From Neobacillus mesonae (GTDB taxonomy: Bacteria; Bacillota; Bacilli; Paenibacillales; Paenibacillaceae): DNA of 64,000 nt. Shown one piece after another: positions 52,235-59,354 of the stretch; position 1 is the stretch's first letter; the number at the start of each line of letters is the position of its first letter. The stretch is taken from NCBI GenBank assembly GCA_023715865.1, contig JAMBOW010000001.1, forward strand, positions 1,984,001 to 2,048,000, in the 5' to 3' direction. The notes under the pieces were generated by a model that was given only the letters and a program-made list of their open reading frames with translations, ran no database searches and was not told the origin of the DNA. A program made the position numbers and the translations under genes.

Positions 52235-52648
52235 ATGAGAGCAGTACCTGCACAAATAACCGATGAGGATCGAACCCTCGTTAAATTTTACATAATATTG
52301 CCGATGATATTGACCGCATTCGAACGGGATACCGCGATAATAAATAACTCGCTTAAAACGCCAGACCCGTACATAGAACGCGTCCATCTCGCAATGAATT
52401 CGCTCACTCACGATATCACGGAGATTAAACGTCAATTCCGTGATCGCGGCATTAAGGTATACGAAACAACTCGCGAGCCAGACGGGGTATATACACGGTT
52501 TCTGTGCCGAGGTTACCACGGACATATGACGCTGCGGTGGACGTTTATTAAACCGGAAGCTACGATCTTGATGCGCAAATACCTTGGGCTTGACGTTAGC
52601 CGGTTTGAGAACACGATCGTTCCGGAATGGCTGCGGATTAAACGTTAA
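52235..52648 (+). CDS. Hypothetical element protein under a LexA-like box
   Basis: 137 residues from the ATG at 52235, which lies 9 bp after CGGAG; an earlier in-frame ATG (52226) overlaps the ribosome binding site. The protein is soluble, with an N-terminal helical half (EDRTLVKFYIILPMILTAFERDTAIINNSL; YIERVHLAMNSLTHDITEIKRQFRDRGIKVYE) and a beta-rich end (GVYTRFLCRGYHGHMTLRWTFIKPEATILMRKYLGLDV). It does not match any phage protein that I recognise. The SOS-type promoter and its place beside the integrase suggest an early or excision-related gene of the element; this is inference. A small hairpin terminator follows. Confidence 0.65.
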   Translation: MRAVPAQITDEDRTLVKFYIILPMILTAFERDTAIINNSLKTPDPYIERVHLAMNSLTHDITEIKRQFRDRGIKVYETTREPDGVYTRFLCRGYHGHMTLRWTFIKPEATILMRKYLGLDVSRFENTIVPEWLRIKR

Positions 52649-52650
52649 AA

Positions 52651-52680
52651 AAGCGTAAGCCCTCTAAAGGACTTACGCGT
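52651..52680. terminator. Terminator between convergent genes
   Basis: GCGTAAG pairs with CTTACGC around 12 nt, with AAAAAA on the left side. Lies between the LexA-box gene and the integrase remnant. Confidence 0.65.
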
Positions 52681-52684
52681 TATA

Positions 52685-53721
52685 TCACCGATTAGTTTTT
52701 CTCGGTTTCTCTAACTTACTTAATATTGAGTTTATGGGTGAGTTCTCCGCGTGATTTTCTTTAACAGATCGGTCGGACAAATGCGTATAATGCGCTGTCA
52801 TCCTACCGTCAGAATGGCCGAGAATTATTTGCAAGTGTCGTTCTGAGCCACCTTCTTCTAAGAACAGAGTCGCTCCAGTATGTCGAAGCAAGTGAGGGTG
52901 TATCCTTTTGGTTATGCCCGCACGTTTCGCGTACTTCTTTAACTGATGGCGAAAATGATTCGGTGTTAATCGATCCCCGTAATTACTTAAGAAAACAAAG
53001 TCACTATCGAAGTCTTCCGTTTCCTTCATTAACTCTTGAATCAACTTCGCAGTTCGTTTAGTTATAGGAACAATACGTCCTTTACGCGTTTTAACTATTT
53101 CTCTTCGTAACGAAACATGACACGATGCTATATTCACGTCTTGTTTTCGTAAAGTTAGTGCCTCATCAATCCGAAGCATCCCGTCAATAAGTAGGTTAAG
53201 AACGACATAATCCCGGAAATCACTATACTTACGCTTGTCCGGTGCATCGAGAAGCCGTTTCAACTCATCTATGTCCAAGACTTCAATATCGCGTCCAACG
53301 TCTTCAATAGGCTTAAGTGCCGCAAATGGATCGGAATCTATTACGCCTTCTCATGTAGAAAGCGGAACATCGTTTTTTAATTTTTTATACGCGTGTTAAT
53401 TGATTTCGGCAATAGTCCGACTGTCTTTACTCTATCCGGTACGTTACATTTGTCGCTGAACTTCCGTTTATCATAACGTAACCATAAGATGTATTCGCGT
53501 CCAAGTTCAACGTTAATATTACGTATATCCCGTACAATTCCGCGTGAATCTAAGTACTCACAAAAATAGCGGTAATTTTGTTCGTACGTCTTAAGGGTAT
53601 TTTCAGCGCGTCCCTCCGCCCTTCTCGCTTGAAAGTAATGCTCAAACAAGAAATCGAGCGAGTATTTCATGCGCGTTGCAGTGCGTTCATTTTTCACCGT
53701 GCGTCCTTTACGCTTGTCCAT
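52685..53721 (-). pseudogene. Tyrosine integrase, broken by a stop codon and a frameshift
   Basis: Two frames make one recombinase. 53721-53377 encodes the SAM-like core-binding part (LDFLFEHYFQARRAEGRAENTLKTYEQNYRYFCEYL). It meets TAA at 53377 where homologs have Leu (likely TTA to TAA); translation past it gives KTMFRFLHE. One base is then missing near 53350, and the next frame goes on with GVIDSDPFAALKPIEDVGRDIEVLDIDELKRLL into the catalytic part. The active-site residues are intact: R in MLRIDEAL, HLLRHTGAT, LGHSDGRMTAHYTHLSD with the nucleophilic Tyr. AAAGGAG precedes the ATG. It is next to the tRNA-Ala att site and must have inserted the element, but now is surely inactive. Confidence 0.88.
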
Positions 53722-53791
53722 ATTAAACCGCTCCTTTACGAATGTTCATCGGTAAGAAAACGAAAGGAACCGCGCGCATCGCTGCGATGAG

Positions 53792-53808
53792 AGGAGCGTA
53801 TATCTGCG
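53792..53808 (+). repeat. Third copy of the short direct repeat near the right end
   Basis: AGGAGCGTATATCTGCG, closely similar to the two copies at 46749 and 46771; possible integrase arm site. A short stem (CCGCTAAAATAGCGG) follows at 53852-53866. Confidence 0.4.
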
Positions 53809-53879
53809 AAGTGTCCCCGTAAACAGTCATCGTCTAGAAAAACGAAAAAAACCGCTAAAATAGCGGATTTTCTACGGTT

Positions 53880-53923
53880 ATGGAGCCTAGGGGGATCGAA
53901 CCCCTGACCTCATCGCTGCCAGC
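53880..53923. repeat. Right attachment repeat inside tRNA-Ala
   Basis: 44 bp identical to 46573-46616; covers the 3' end of tRNA-Ala from the anticodon loop to the discriminator base and one base beyond. Confidence 0.93.
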
Positions 53924-53953
53924 GATGCGCTCTCCCAGCTGAGCTAAGGCCCC
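53881..53953 (-). tRNA. tRNA-Ala(GGC)
   Basis: 73 nt. Acceptor GGGGCCT/AGGCTCC, D-arm TAGCTCAGCTGGGAGAGCG, anticodon stem CATCG/CGATG with loop CTGGCAG (anticodon GGC), T-arm CAGGGGTTCGATCCCCCTA, discriminator A, CCA not encoded. Its 3' half was supplied by the inserted element, so the gene stays intact. Its own terminator lies 7.3 kb away beyond the element. Confidence 0.95.
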
Positions 53954-54108
53954 GTATATTTAGTTTGTTCGCGAAACCTAGTGTAACATAACTAGATATA
54001 TTTATGCAATATGATACCTTATTTTCGCTTCCCCCTTTTTGACATATGGAAATAAAAGTAATGATATAGTATAAAAGAATAGCCAACATTTTATTGTAGG
54101 GGGAAATT

Positions 54109-54639
54109 ATGGAATACATAAGAGATTATGCGATGTACACAGCGATCTTCGGAATGTTCAGCTGCTCCTGGTTTGGATGGGCTCAGGAAAATCCGAGGCA
54201 GAACTGGCGAAAATATCTAGGCATCGCTTCCGGTGCCGCTTTACTCGTCTGCTTGGTCGGTATATATTTAAGCATAACCAATTGGGATGCGAATACAGCT
54301 TTATCTGAACAAGACTCTTTTAATAGCTACTTAATTAGCGTGTATATTGAAGTTTTTCTCTCCGGGGCAGGCGCCTTTCTGTTAATCAAACGTAAGCTTA
54401 GCAACTATGTGGCTCCTTGGATATGCTTTATTGTAGGTGTTCACTTCATTGGTTTAAAGAGTGTTTTTCAAGACTTCAGTTTATATATCCTCGCTGCCCT
54501 GCTCATTGCTGTCTCCATCCTATCGCTATTTTTATCCCAGAAACTGAAGGTAGCGAACAGTGCCATTACAGGCATTGGTGCGGGCAGCGTGCTATTTCTT
54601 TTTGCCCTGCTTGGTCTAATCCGTTTTATCATTGTTTAA
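54109..54639 (+). CDS. Hypothetical membrane protein
   Basis: 176 residues with about six membrane helices. The first part has GMFSCSWFGWAQENPRQNWRKYLGIASG, followed by AALLVCLVGIYLSI, YIEVFLSGAGAFLLI, YVAPWICFIVGVHFIGL, LYILAALLIAVSILSLFL and AGSVLFLFALLGLIRFIIV. A similar outline is found in several small Firmicute membrane proteins annotated only as hypothetical; no motif suggests transport or enzymatic activity. AGGGGG lies 7 bp before the ATG. It is the first chromosomal gene to the right of the element, single, without a clear partner. Confidence 0.8.
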   Translation: MEYIRDYAMYTAIFGMFSCSWFGWAQENPRQNWRKYLGIASGAALLVCLVGIYLSITNWDANTALSEQDSFNSYLISVYIEVFLSGAGAFLLIKRKLSNYVAPWICFIVGVHFIGLKSVFQDFSLYILAALLIAVSILSLFLSQKLKVANSAITGIGAGSVLFLFALLGLIRFIIV

Positions 54640-54757
54640 AAATAGTGTAGTTTCATGACTGATAAAGACTTCATTTTACGCGATGTTAGGCACCAACCCA
54701 TGATAAGCTGAATACTTTAACCCGTGGAATACATTATGAAGCGGAGGAATGACAGCA

Positions 54758-55465
54758 ATGGCAGTGTCTTATATGGATTTCACTTCCCCAGATGTCCAAT
54801 TTTTTGATGATGTGAATAAAAATCGTTTCTTTACAAAGGACAGCGGCAACTATATTAATGTGCTGGGCAGAACACAGCTGAATACTTTGGGAGATGCATC
54901 GCTCCTGGATATTACCCTTACAAAAGGGAATGTAGTTGAACCTCATATTCACCAAAATGCATCTGAGCTCGTTTATGTTGTATCAGGAGAAGCCGTTGTA
55001 TCGTTTATTAATCCTTTCACCAAAGAAGTTCGCAACTTCACAGCTGGTCCTGGCCAAGCGGTGCTTGTTCCGCAAGGGTGGATTCATTGGGAAGTCGCAT
55101 CCCAGGACAATACAAAAATTATCGCGATCTTTGATGCTCCAGAACCTTTATTCATCGGAATATCCGATTTCCTGCGTCTGGCACCAGCCAATACGATTGC
55201 ACATACTTATTGTCTAGACGAAGCCAAAGTAAAAGATACATTTGCACCGATCAAGGATACAACCGTCATTGGTCCCCCAGCTGACTGTAACAAATACCAT
55301 CAGCCGCAGACCTCCGTACAGGGAACCTACAGTCCAGCTATAATGGATTCGCAAGGATATCAGGGACATATGATGCAGGGAGCTCAAGGCTACCAAGGCC
55401 ATATTAAAAAAGAGGGCTACTCTCGTCCGATTATCGGAAACGGCTCCTACAGAATCAATGATTAA
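54758..55465 (+). CDS. Cupin-domain protein with GYQGH-repeat tail
   Basis: 235 residues. A germin/oxalate-decarboxylase-like cupin: motif 1 VVEPHIHQNASELVYVVSGEAVVSF (~60-85) with the two His and Glu metal ligands, and motif 2 GPGQAVLVPQGWIHWEVAS (~105-125) with the third His. The tail (~185-235) is low-complexity, with two copies of QGYQGHM/I. This tail is typical of spore-coat-like proteins and not needed for the fold. The ATG at 54758 is 9 bp after GGAGGA; the ATG at 54749 overlaps it. The SASP gene lies close by, so expression in the spore is possible but not shown. Confidence 0.85.
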   Translation: MAVSYMDFTSPDVQFFDDVNKNRFFTKDSGNYINVLGRTQLNTLGDASLLDITLTKGNVVEPHIHQNASELVYVVSGEAVVSFINPFTKEVRNFTAGPGQAVLVPQGWIHWEVASQDNTKIIAIFDAPEPLFIGISDFLRLAPANTIAHTYCLDEAKVKDTFAPIKDTTVIGPPADCNKYHQPQTSVQGTYSPAIMDSQGYQGHMMQGAQGYQGHIKKEGYSRPIIGNGSYRIND

Positions 55466-55469
55466 TTAA

Positions 55470-55508
55470 ACCAAAAACCACATCTAAGAAGGATGTGGTT
55501 TTTGGTTA
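55470..55508. terminator. Bidirectional terminator
   Basis: CCAAAAACCACATC pairs with GATGTGGTTTTTGG, 14 bp, between convergent cupin and nrdR genes. Confidence 0.92.
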
Positions 55509-55555
55509 TGTTCTATAGCGTATTGAAAGCTAAAAGCCACCTGCAAAAAGCATTA

Positions 55556-56023
55556 CTACTCTTCGTTTACGCCTTTAGACAGTAATGTCTTCAGTTCCTT
55601 CATAAACATGTTAATATCTTTAAACTGTCTATAAACAGATGCAAACCGGACGTAAGCTACTTCATCTACCGGATAAAGCTGCTCCATAACCAGCTCTCCG
55701 ATCTCTCTGCTTTCTACTTCAGCCACTGCTGTATTACGAAGAGATTTCTCTACTTCAGACACAATCGAGTCCAGCTGTTCTACCGATACCGGTCTTTTCT
55801 CACAGGCTCGGATGAGACCACGCAGCAGCTTCTCTCTGCTGAACTCCTCACGGCTGCCATCCTTCTTAATCACGATAAGAGGCGTCTCTTCGATTGTTTC
55901 AAAGGTCGTAAATCTTCGATTGCATTTCTCACATTCTCTGCGGCGACGTATGGATTTGTTCTCATTGGCTGGGCGAGAATCAAGCACTTTCGTACCGCTG
56001 TATGTACAGTACGGACACTTCAA
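55556..56023 (-). CDS. nrdR: Transcriptional repressor NrdR
   Basis: 155 residues. An N-terminal zinc ribbon (CPYC … CEKC with [17 protein letters not shown]) is followed by an ATP-cone ([30 protein letters not shown] and [11 protein letters not shown]). NrdR senses ATP/dATP and represses ribonucleotide reductase genes. All NrdR proteins begin MKCP; here this gives TTG at 56023, 9 bp after AAGGAGG, so the GTG two codons upstream is rejected. It belongs to the polA-mutM-ytaF-coaE-nrdR neighbourhood, here split by the SASP gene on the other strand. Confidence 0.96.
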   Translation of the reverse strand: MKCPYCTYSGTKVLDSRPANENKSIRRRRECEKCNRRFTTFETIEETPLIVIKKDGSREEFSREKLLRGLIRACEKRPVSVEQLDSIVSEVEKSLRNTAVAEVESREIGELVMEQLYPVDEVAYVRFASVYRQFKDINMFMKELKTLLSKGVNEE

Positions 56024-56138
56024 GCTCACTCACCTCCTTAATTGTATATAGTTACCAATCATTTTTCTAAATAAAATGTTATGAAAATCAGAGTTACGAG
56101 ACATAATACTTTTACCAACCCGCAAGGAGGTGAAAGCA

Positions 56139-56363
56139 ATGGCACAAGGTAGCAACGGTAACTCCAACCAATTGGTAGTCGCTAAAGCACACGGCGCTCT
56201 CGAACAAATGAAATACGAGATCGCTCAAGAGCTTGGAATCAGCATTCCACAAGATGGTTACCAAGGTAACATGACATCTTATGAGAACGGTTCTATCGGA
56301 GGTTACATTACTAAACGTCTTGTAACAATCGGTGAACAACAACTCGCAGGTCAATTTCAATAA
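56139..56363 (+). CDS. Alpha/beta-type small acid-soluble spore protein
   Basis: 74 residues. NQLVVAKAHGALEQMKYEIAQELGI carries the GPR-protease site region (usually …KYEIA), and the second block GYQGNMTSYENGSIGGYITKRLVTIGEQQLAG is the conserved DNA-binding part. It coats DNA in the spore and protects against UV. AAGGAGG lies 8 bp before the ATG. A CATAATA (56102-56108) suits a sigma-G -10 element, while no clear -35 is seen. A long-stem terminator follows. Compared with B. subtilis SspA/SspB it is slightly longer at the N-terminus. Confidence 0.95.
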   Translation: MAQGSNGNSNQLVVAKAHGALEQMKYEIAQELGISIPQDGYQGNMTSYENGSIGGYITKRLVTIGEQQLAGQFQ

Positions 56364-56371
56364 GTAGAACT

Positions 56372-56430
56372 CATAAGAAGTATTGGGCTAGGTTTAACAT
56401 AAGTTAAGCCTGTCCAATGCTTCTTTTGCA
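56372..56430. terminator. Terminator of the SASP gene
   Basis: AGAAGTATTGG pairs with CCAATGCTTCT (one G-T), enclosing GGTTTAAC/GTTAAGCC, and ends in TTTTGC. Confidence 0.85.
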
Positions 56431-56448
56431 TATTCACAGCGAAGTCCA

Positions 56449-57012
56449 TCAGAACTCTTTGTAAATATCCCTATATTGATTATAGTAATAAATGACCCGC
56501 TGCACATAGTGTCTGGTCTCACCAATAGGAATTTGATTAATGGTGTCTAAATGACCATCCCATGTTCCTTTCTTGATCCAATTACCTACATTCCCTTGAC
56601 CCGCATTATATGCAGCAATAGCCGCAATCGGGTTGCCGTCAAAATGATCGGACAGATAATCGATATACCATGTGCCCATCTGAATGTTGGCATCCGGCTC
56701 ATGCTTAAGCTCCTCCAGTGTTACATCTTCAAGCTTAGCGGTTTCAAGAATCCAGTTGGCGGTATCCGGCATCAATTGCATTAAACCAATTGCGCCCTTT
56801 TTAGATTCTCTGCTCAGTTTAAAGTTGGATTCTACACGGATAATGGAAGCAACCAAAAAAGGATCGACAGCATAATTTTCGGAATGGGTTCGAATTTGCT
56901 CTTTGTAATGGATAGGATAGAACCATGACATCCAGTTCGTATTAAAAAATAGAATGAGCACAAATGCAATATATATGACGAGCAAGCTTCGTTTTTTGCG
57001 TATTAACTTCAT
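56449..57012 (-). CDS. Lytic transglycosylase, SLT domain
   Basis: 187 residues. One N-terminal membrane anchor (SLLVIYIAFVLILFFNTNWM) places the enzyme outside. The SLT domain follows: catalytic Glu in LVASIIRVESNFKLSRESKKGAIGLMQLMPDTANWI (~58), ANIQMGTWYIDYLSDHF, IAAIAAYNAGQGNVGNWI and RHYVQRVIYYYNQY. It cuts the glycan strand of peptidoglycan forming 1,6-anhydromuramic acid. The start overlaps the end of coaE by 4 bp (ATGA), so it is the last gene of the polA-coaE transcript. Confidence 0.93.
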   Translation of the reverse strand: MKLIRKKRSLLVIYIAFVLILFFNTNWMSWFYPIHYKEQIRTHSENYAVDPFLVASIIRVESNFKLSRESKKGAIGLMQLMPDTANWILETAKLEDVTLEELKHEPDANIQMGTWYIDYLSDHFDGNPIAAIAAYNAGQGNVGNWIKKGTWDGHLDTINQIPIGETRHYVQRVIYYYNQYRDIYKEF

Positions 57013-57605
57013 GATAAACCTTTGTCATGCCAAAATTTTAGTATCTGTGCTTTCGTGTCTTCAAAATCACCGCTGTTATCGATAACGATATCTGCTCTGC
57101 GCTTTTTCTCCTCAATATCCATCTGAGCTTTCAATCTGCTTAATGCCTGCTTCTCGCTGATGGCATCTCGCTCCATCAATCGCTTAAGCTGAATATGCAC
57201 AGGGACATAAACTACCATGACCTGTTCGAATTGTTCCGAAAGCCCTGATTCGTAAAGCAGCGGAATATCAGAAACGACCAGCCTTTCCGGCTCATCCTGC
57301 TCATACTTGAGCATGCGTTCCTTCATTTCTTTGCGAATAGCTGGATGGGTAATTTCGTTTAATGCCTGCAGATCTGCAGGACTATTAAATACGATCTCCC
57401 CCAATTTTTTACGATGCAATGTTCCATCTTCATTCAGGACAGCTTGTCCAAATCTTTCTTTCACAGCGGAAAGAACGGGGTGCCCGGGAAGCATGACTTC
57501 CCGAGCAATTTGATCTGCATCAATAAGAATGGCTCCGAGGCTCACAAGATACCTGGATACACTGCTTTTCCCCGTCGCTATTCCGCCTGTCAATCCTATA
57601 TTCAT
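57009..57605 (-). CDS. coaE: Dephospho-CoA kinase
   Basis: 198 residues. P-loop NIGLTGGIATGKSSVSRYL, then LIDADQIAREVM (the Asp that activates the 3'-OH), HPAIRKEM, SDIPLLYESGL and YVPVHIQLKRLMERDAISEKQALSRLKAQM with the lid region. Catalyses the last step of coenzyme A synthesis. GAGGTG lies 6 bp before the ATG. It follows ytaF by 9 bp and overlaps the SLT gene by 4 bp, so it sits in the middle of the operon, as in Bacillus. Confidence 0.95.
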   Translation of the reverse strand: MNIGLTGGIATGKSSVSRYLVSLGAILIDADQIAREVMLPGHPVLSAVKERFGQAVLNEDGTLHRKKLGEIVFNSPADLQALNEITHPAIRKEMKERMLKYEQDEPERLVVSDIPLLYESGLSEQFEQVMVVYVPVHIQLKRLMERDAISEKQALSRLKAQMDIEEKKRRADIVIDNSGDFEDTKAQILKFWHDKGLS

Positions 57606-57614
57606 GAGTTCACC

Positions 57615-58313
57615 TCAAATCAACTTCAATAGTCCCATAATGATTAGCATCACTGCCGGAAGAGCAGTTAATGACCGAACCCAGGCTGCTCCAGCAAAAC
57701 GGAAGCCTGCTCTTAACCCTAGCACAAGAAACATACCGCTGAAAAGGGCAATCATCACAGATGTTAATAATGGAGGCAGTCCGAGCAAAGCAGCTCCAAG
57801 TCCTGCTCCAAAGGCATCCAGTGACAAGGCAATTCCTAGCCACATCGCTTCGTATCCTGAAATGCTGCCTGAATCATCCATATCAGCTGCTGAAGGCTTC
57901 TTTAATATTTGAATGACAATGCCCCATTTTTGAAATTCCAAGAAGAACACTGTCTTTTTCGATTCCTTCATTATATGCTGCTCGTCCTCGTCCGATGCGT
58001 CTCTTCCAGCTGGCCGCTGTTCTACAGGTGGTTCATCTTGGCCCGAAGACTTCAGTGATTGGAGAAGCGACCATCCGCCCATTCCGATAAGTATAGCTGC
58101 TCCAATATAAGAGGCAATAACGGGAGATACAACGTGCGACAGCAGCACTCCAAGCTGCATGGATAGACCGATCACTAGACCGGAGCACACCGATATGATG
58201 ACGATGGACAGCCAGGGTATCTTCATTTTACGCAGACCGTATGTAATGCCAATACCAAATCCGTCTAGACTTAATGCAAAAGCCAGCATAAGCAGTGTTA
58301 ATAAATGAGGCAC
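57615..58313 (-). CDS. ytaF: Sporulation membrane protein YtaF (MntP-like family)
   Basis: 232 residues with six membrane helices in two halves. LLMLAFALSLDGFGIGITYGLRKM and, in the second half, WLGIALSLDAFGAGLGAALLGL are the paired SLD(G/A)F motifs of the MntP/YtaF family, which bind a cation. The two halves are joined by a polar loop with DEPPVEQRPAGRDASDEDEQ (~95-115), longer than in MntP. In B. subtilis ytaF lies between mutM and coaE exactly as here. The start is GTG at 58313 with GGGGAGG ahead. Confidence 0.9.
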   Translation of the reverse strand: MPHLLTLLMLAFALSLDGFGIGITYGLRKMKIPWLSIVIISVCSGLVIGLSMQLGVLLSHVVSPVIASYIGAAILIGMGGWSLLQSLKSSGQDEPPVEQRPAGRDASDEDEQHIMKESKKTVFFLEFQKWGIVIQILKKPSAADMDDSGSISGYEAMWLGIALSLDAFGAGLGAALLGLPPLLTSVMIALFSGMFLVLGLRAGFRFAGAAWVRSLTALPAVMLIIMGLLKLI

Positions 58314-58460
58314 CCCCCATTCCTCCCCTGATCAGGCCGTTGCCGCCACCGTTTAACTATTCAAAGGTAGCGGGTCATTGCCTTAAACTGCATTGCCCTA
58401 GCAGTATATGGGAACCTGGTCAAAAGGGTGCCTATTAATACATGTTAATCTCGTTTGCCG

Positions 58461-59291
58461 TTAATCAAGAACTTGACACTTAGGACAGGTATGCGTGCCG
58501 CGTCCCCCGACGATACTCTTCACTACCATCGTACCGCAATGAACACAAGGCTCATCTTTACGGCCATAAATTTTGAGCTGATGCTGGAACATGCCCATCT
58601 CTCCCTGTCCATTAACATAGGACTTGATGGAAGAACCCCCTGCTTGTACAGCTTCGAGGAGTGTATCGATAATGGACTGATGCAAATTAGCGAGCTTCTC
58701 ATGGCTGATGGTATTCGCCGGCTGTTCAGGATGAATTCCTGCCCGGAACAGCGCTTCATCAACGTAAATATTGCCGATGCCTACCACGTATTCTTGGTTA
58801 AGGAGCGCTACTTTAATCTTGGTTGTCCGCTTCCCGATAACCTTGATGAACGATTCAAGCGTAAAGGACTCATCAAGCGGCTCAAGCCCAAGCTTTAATA
58901 GCGGCTTATTCGCCAAATCTTCACCAGTACGGAATAAGTGCATGGTTCCAAACTGTCTAACGTCCTTATACCTCAGCTCTGTACCATCCGTGAAATGAAA
59001 TACCACATGTGTATGCTTCTCAAGGGGATCATCCTCTTGAAACATCCCATAACGGCCTTCCATTCTCAGATGGGAAACCAGCACCAGTCCATCAAGCAGG
59101 ATTCGCAAAAACTTCCCTCTTCGCTCAACCCCCTCAATGGTATGGCCGACAAGCTCCATGGCAAAAGCATCAATATCATCAGGCCGCTGGATAATACGCG
59201 GCAAATGAACGGTAACGCGATCTATATGCTTTCCTACGATAAGTGTATTTAAAGTTCTCTTGACTGTTTCTACTTCCGGAAGTTCCGGCAT
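58461..59291 (-). CDS. mutM: Formamidopyrimidine-DNA glycosylase
   Basis: 276 residues. Begins MPELPEVETVKRTL, whose Pro2 and Glu3 are catalytic. The H2TH region is VGIGNIYVDEALFRAGIHPEQPAN (~170), and the C-terminal zinc finger CVHCGTMVVKSIVGGRGTHTCPKC contains the Arg that enters the DNA. Removes 8-oxoguanine and ring-opened purines. Encoded 63 bp after polA. GAGGTGAAGACATC precedes the ATG. A 147-bp space before ytaF leaves room for a promoter. Confidence 0.96.
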   Translation of the reverse strand: MPELPEVETVKRTLNTLIVGKHIDRVTVHLPRIIQRPDDIDAFAMELVGHTIEGVERRGKFLRILLDGLVLVSHLRMEGRYGMFQEDDPLEKHTHVVFHFTDGTELRYKDVRQFGTMHLFRTGEDLANKPLLKLGLEPLDESFTLESFIKVIGKRTTKIKVALLNQEYVVGIGNIYVDEALFRAGIHPEQPANTISHEKLANLHQSIIDTLLEAVQAGGSSIKSYVNGQGEMGMFQHQLKIYGRKDEPCVHCGTMVVKSIVGGRGTHTCPKCQVLD

Positions 59292-59354
59292 GATGTCTTC
59301 ACCTCACATACCATTATAACGGAAGTTTGCACTGACTAGTAACATAAAATTAGA

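Larger units (their letters stand above)
46573..53923. mobile_element. 7.3-kb integrative element in tRNA-Ala(GGC)
   Basis: Bounded by identical 44-bp direct repeats, one being the 3' part of an intact tRNA-Ala gene. Next to the right repeat is a tyrosine-recombinase gene reading away from the tRNA, the usual layout of elements that enter tRNA 3' ends. Inside are an XRE regulator with a divergent short peptide, cargo genes, a phage-type DNA ligase, a PIN-type toxin pair and a LexA-like box. There are no replication, packaging or conjugation genes, so it is a phage-satellite-like or genomic-island remnant. The integrase and the ligase are both broken, so it is probably fixed. Confidence 0.85.

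Noticed and set aside
53770..53800. A second, inverted piece of the tRNA-Ala anticodon arm (CATCGCTGCGATG)
   Set aside because: Only a few bases match and the loop is lost; it can arise from a simple short palindrome.
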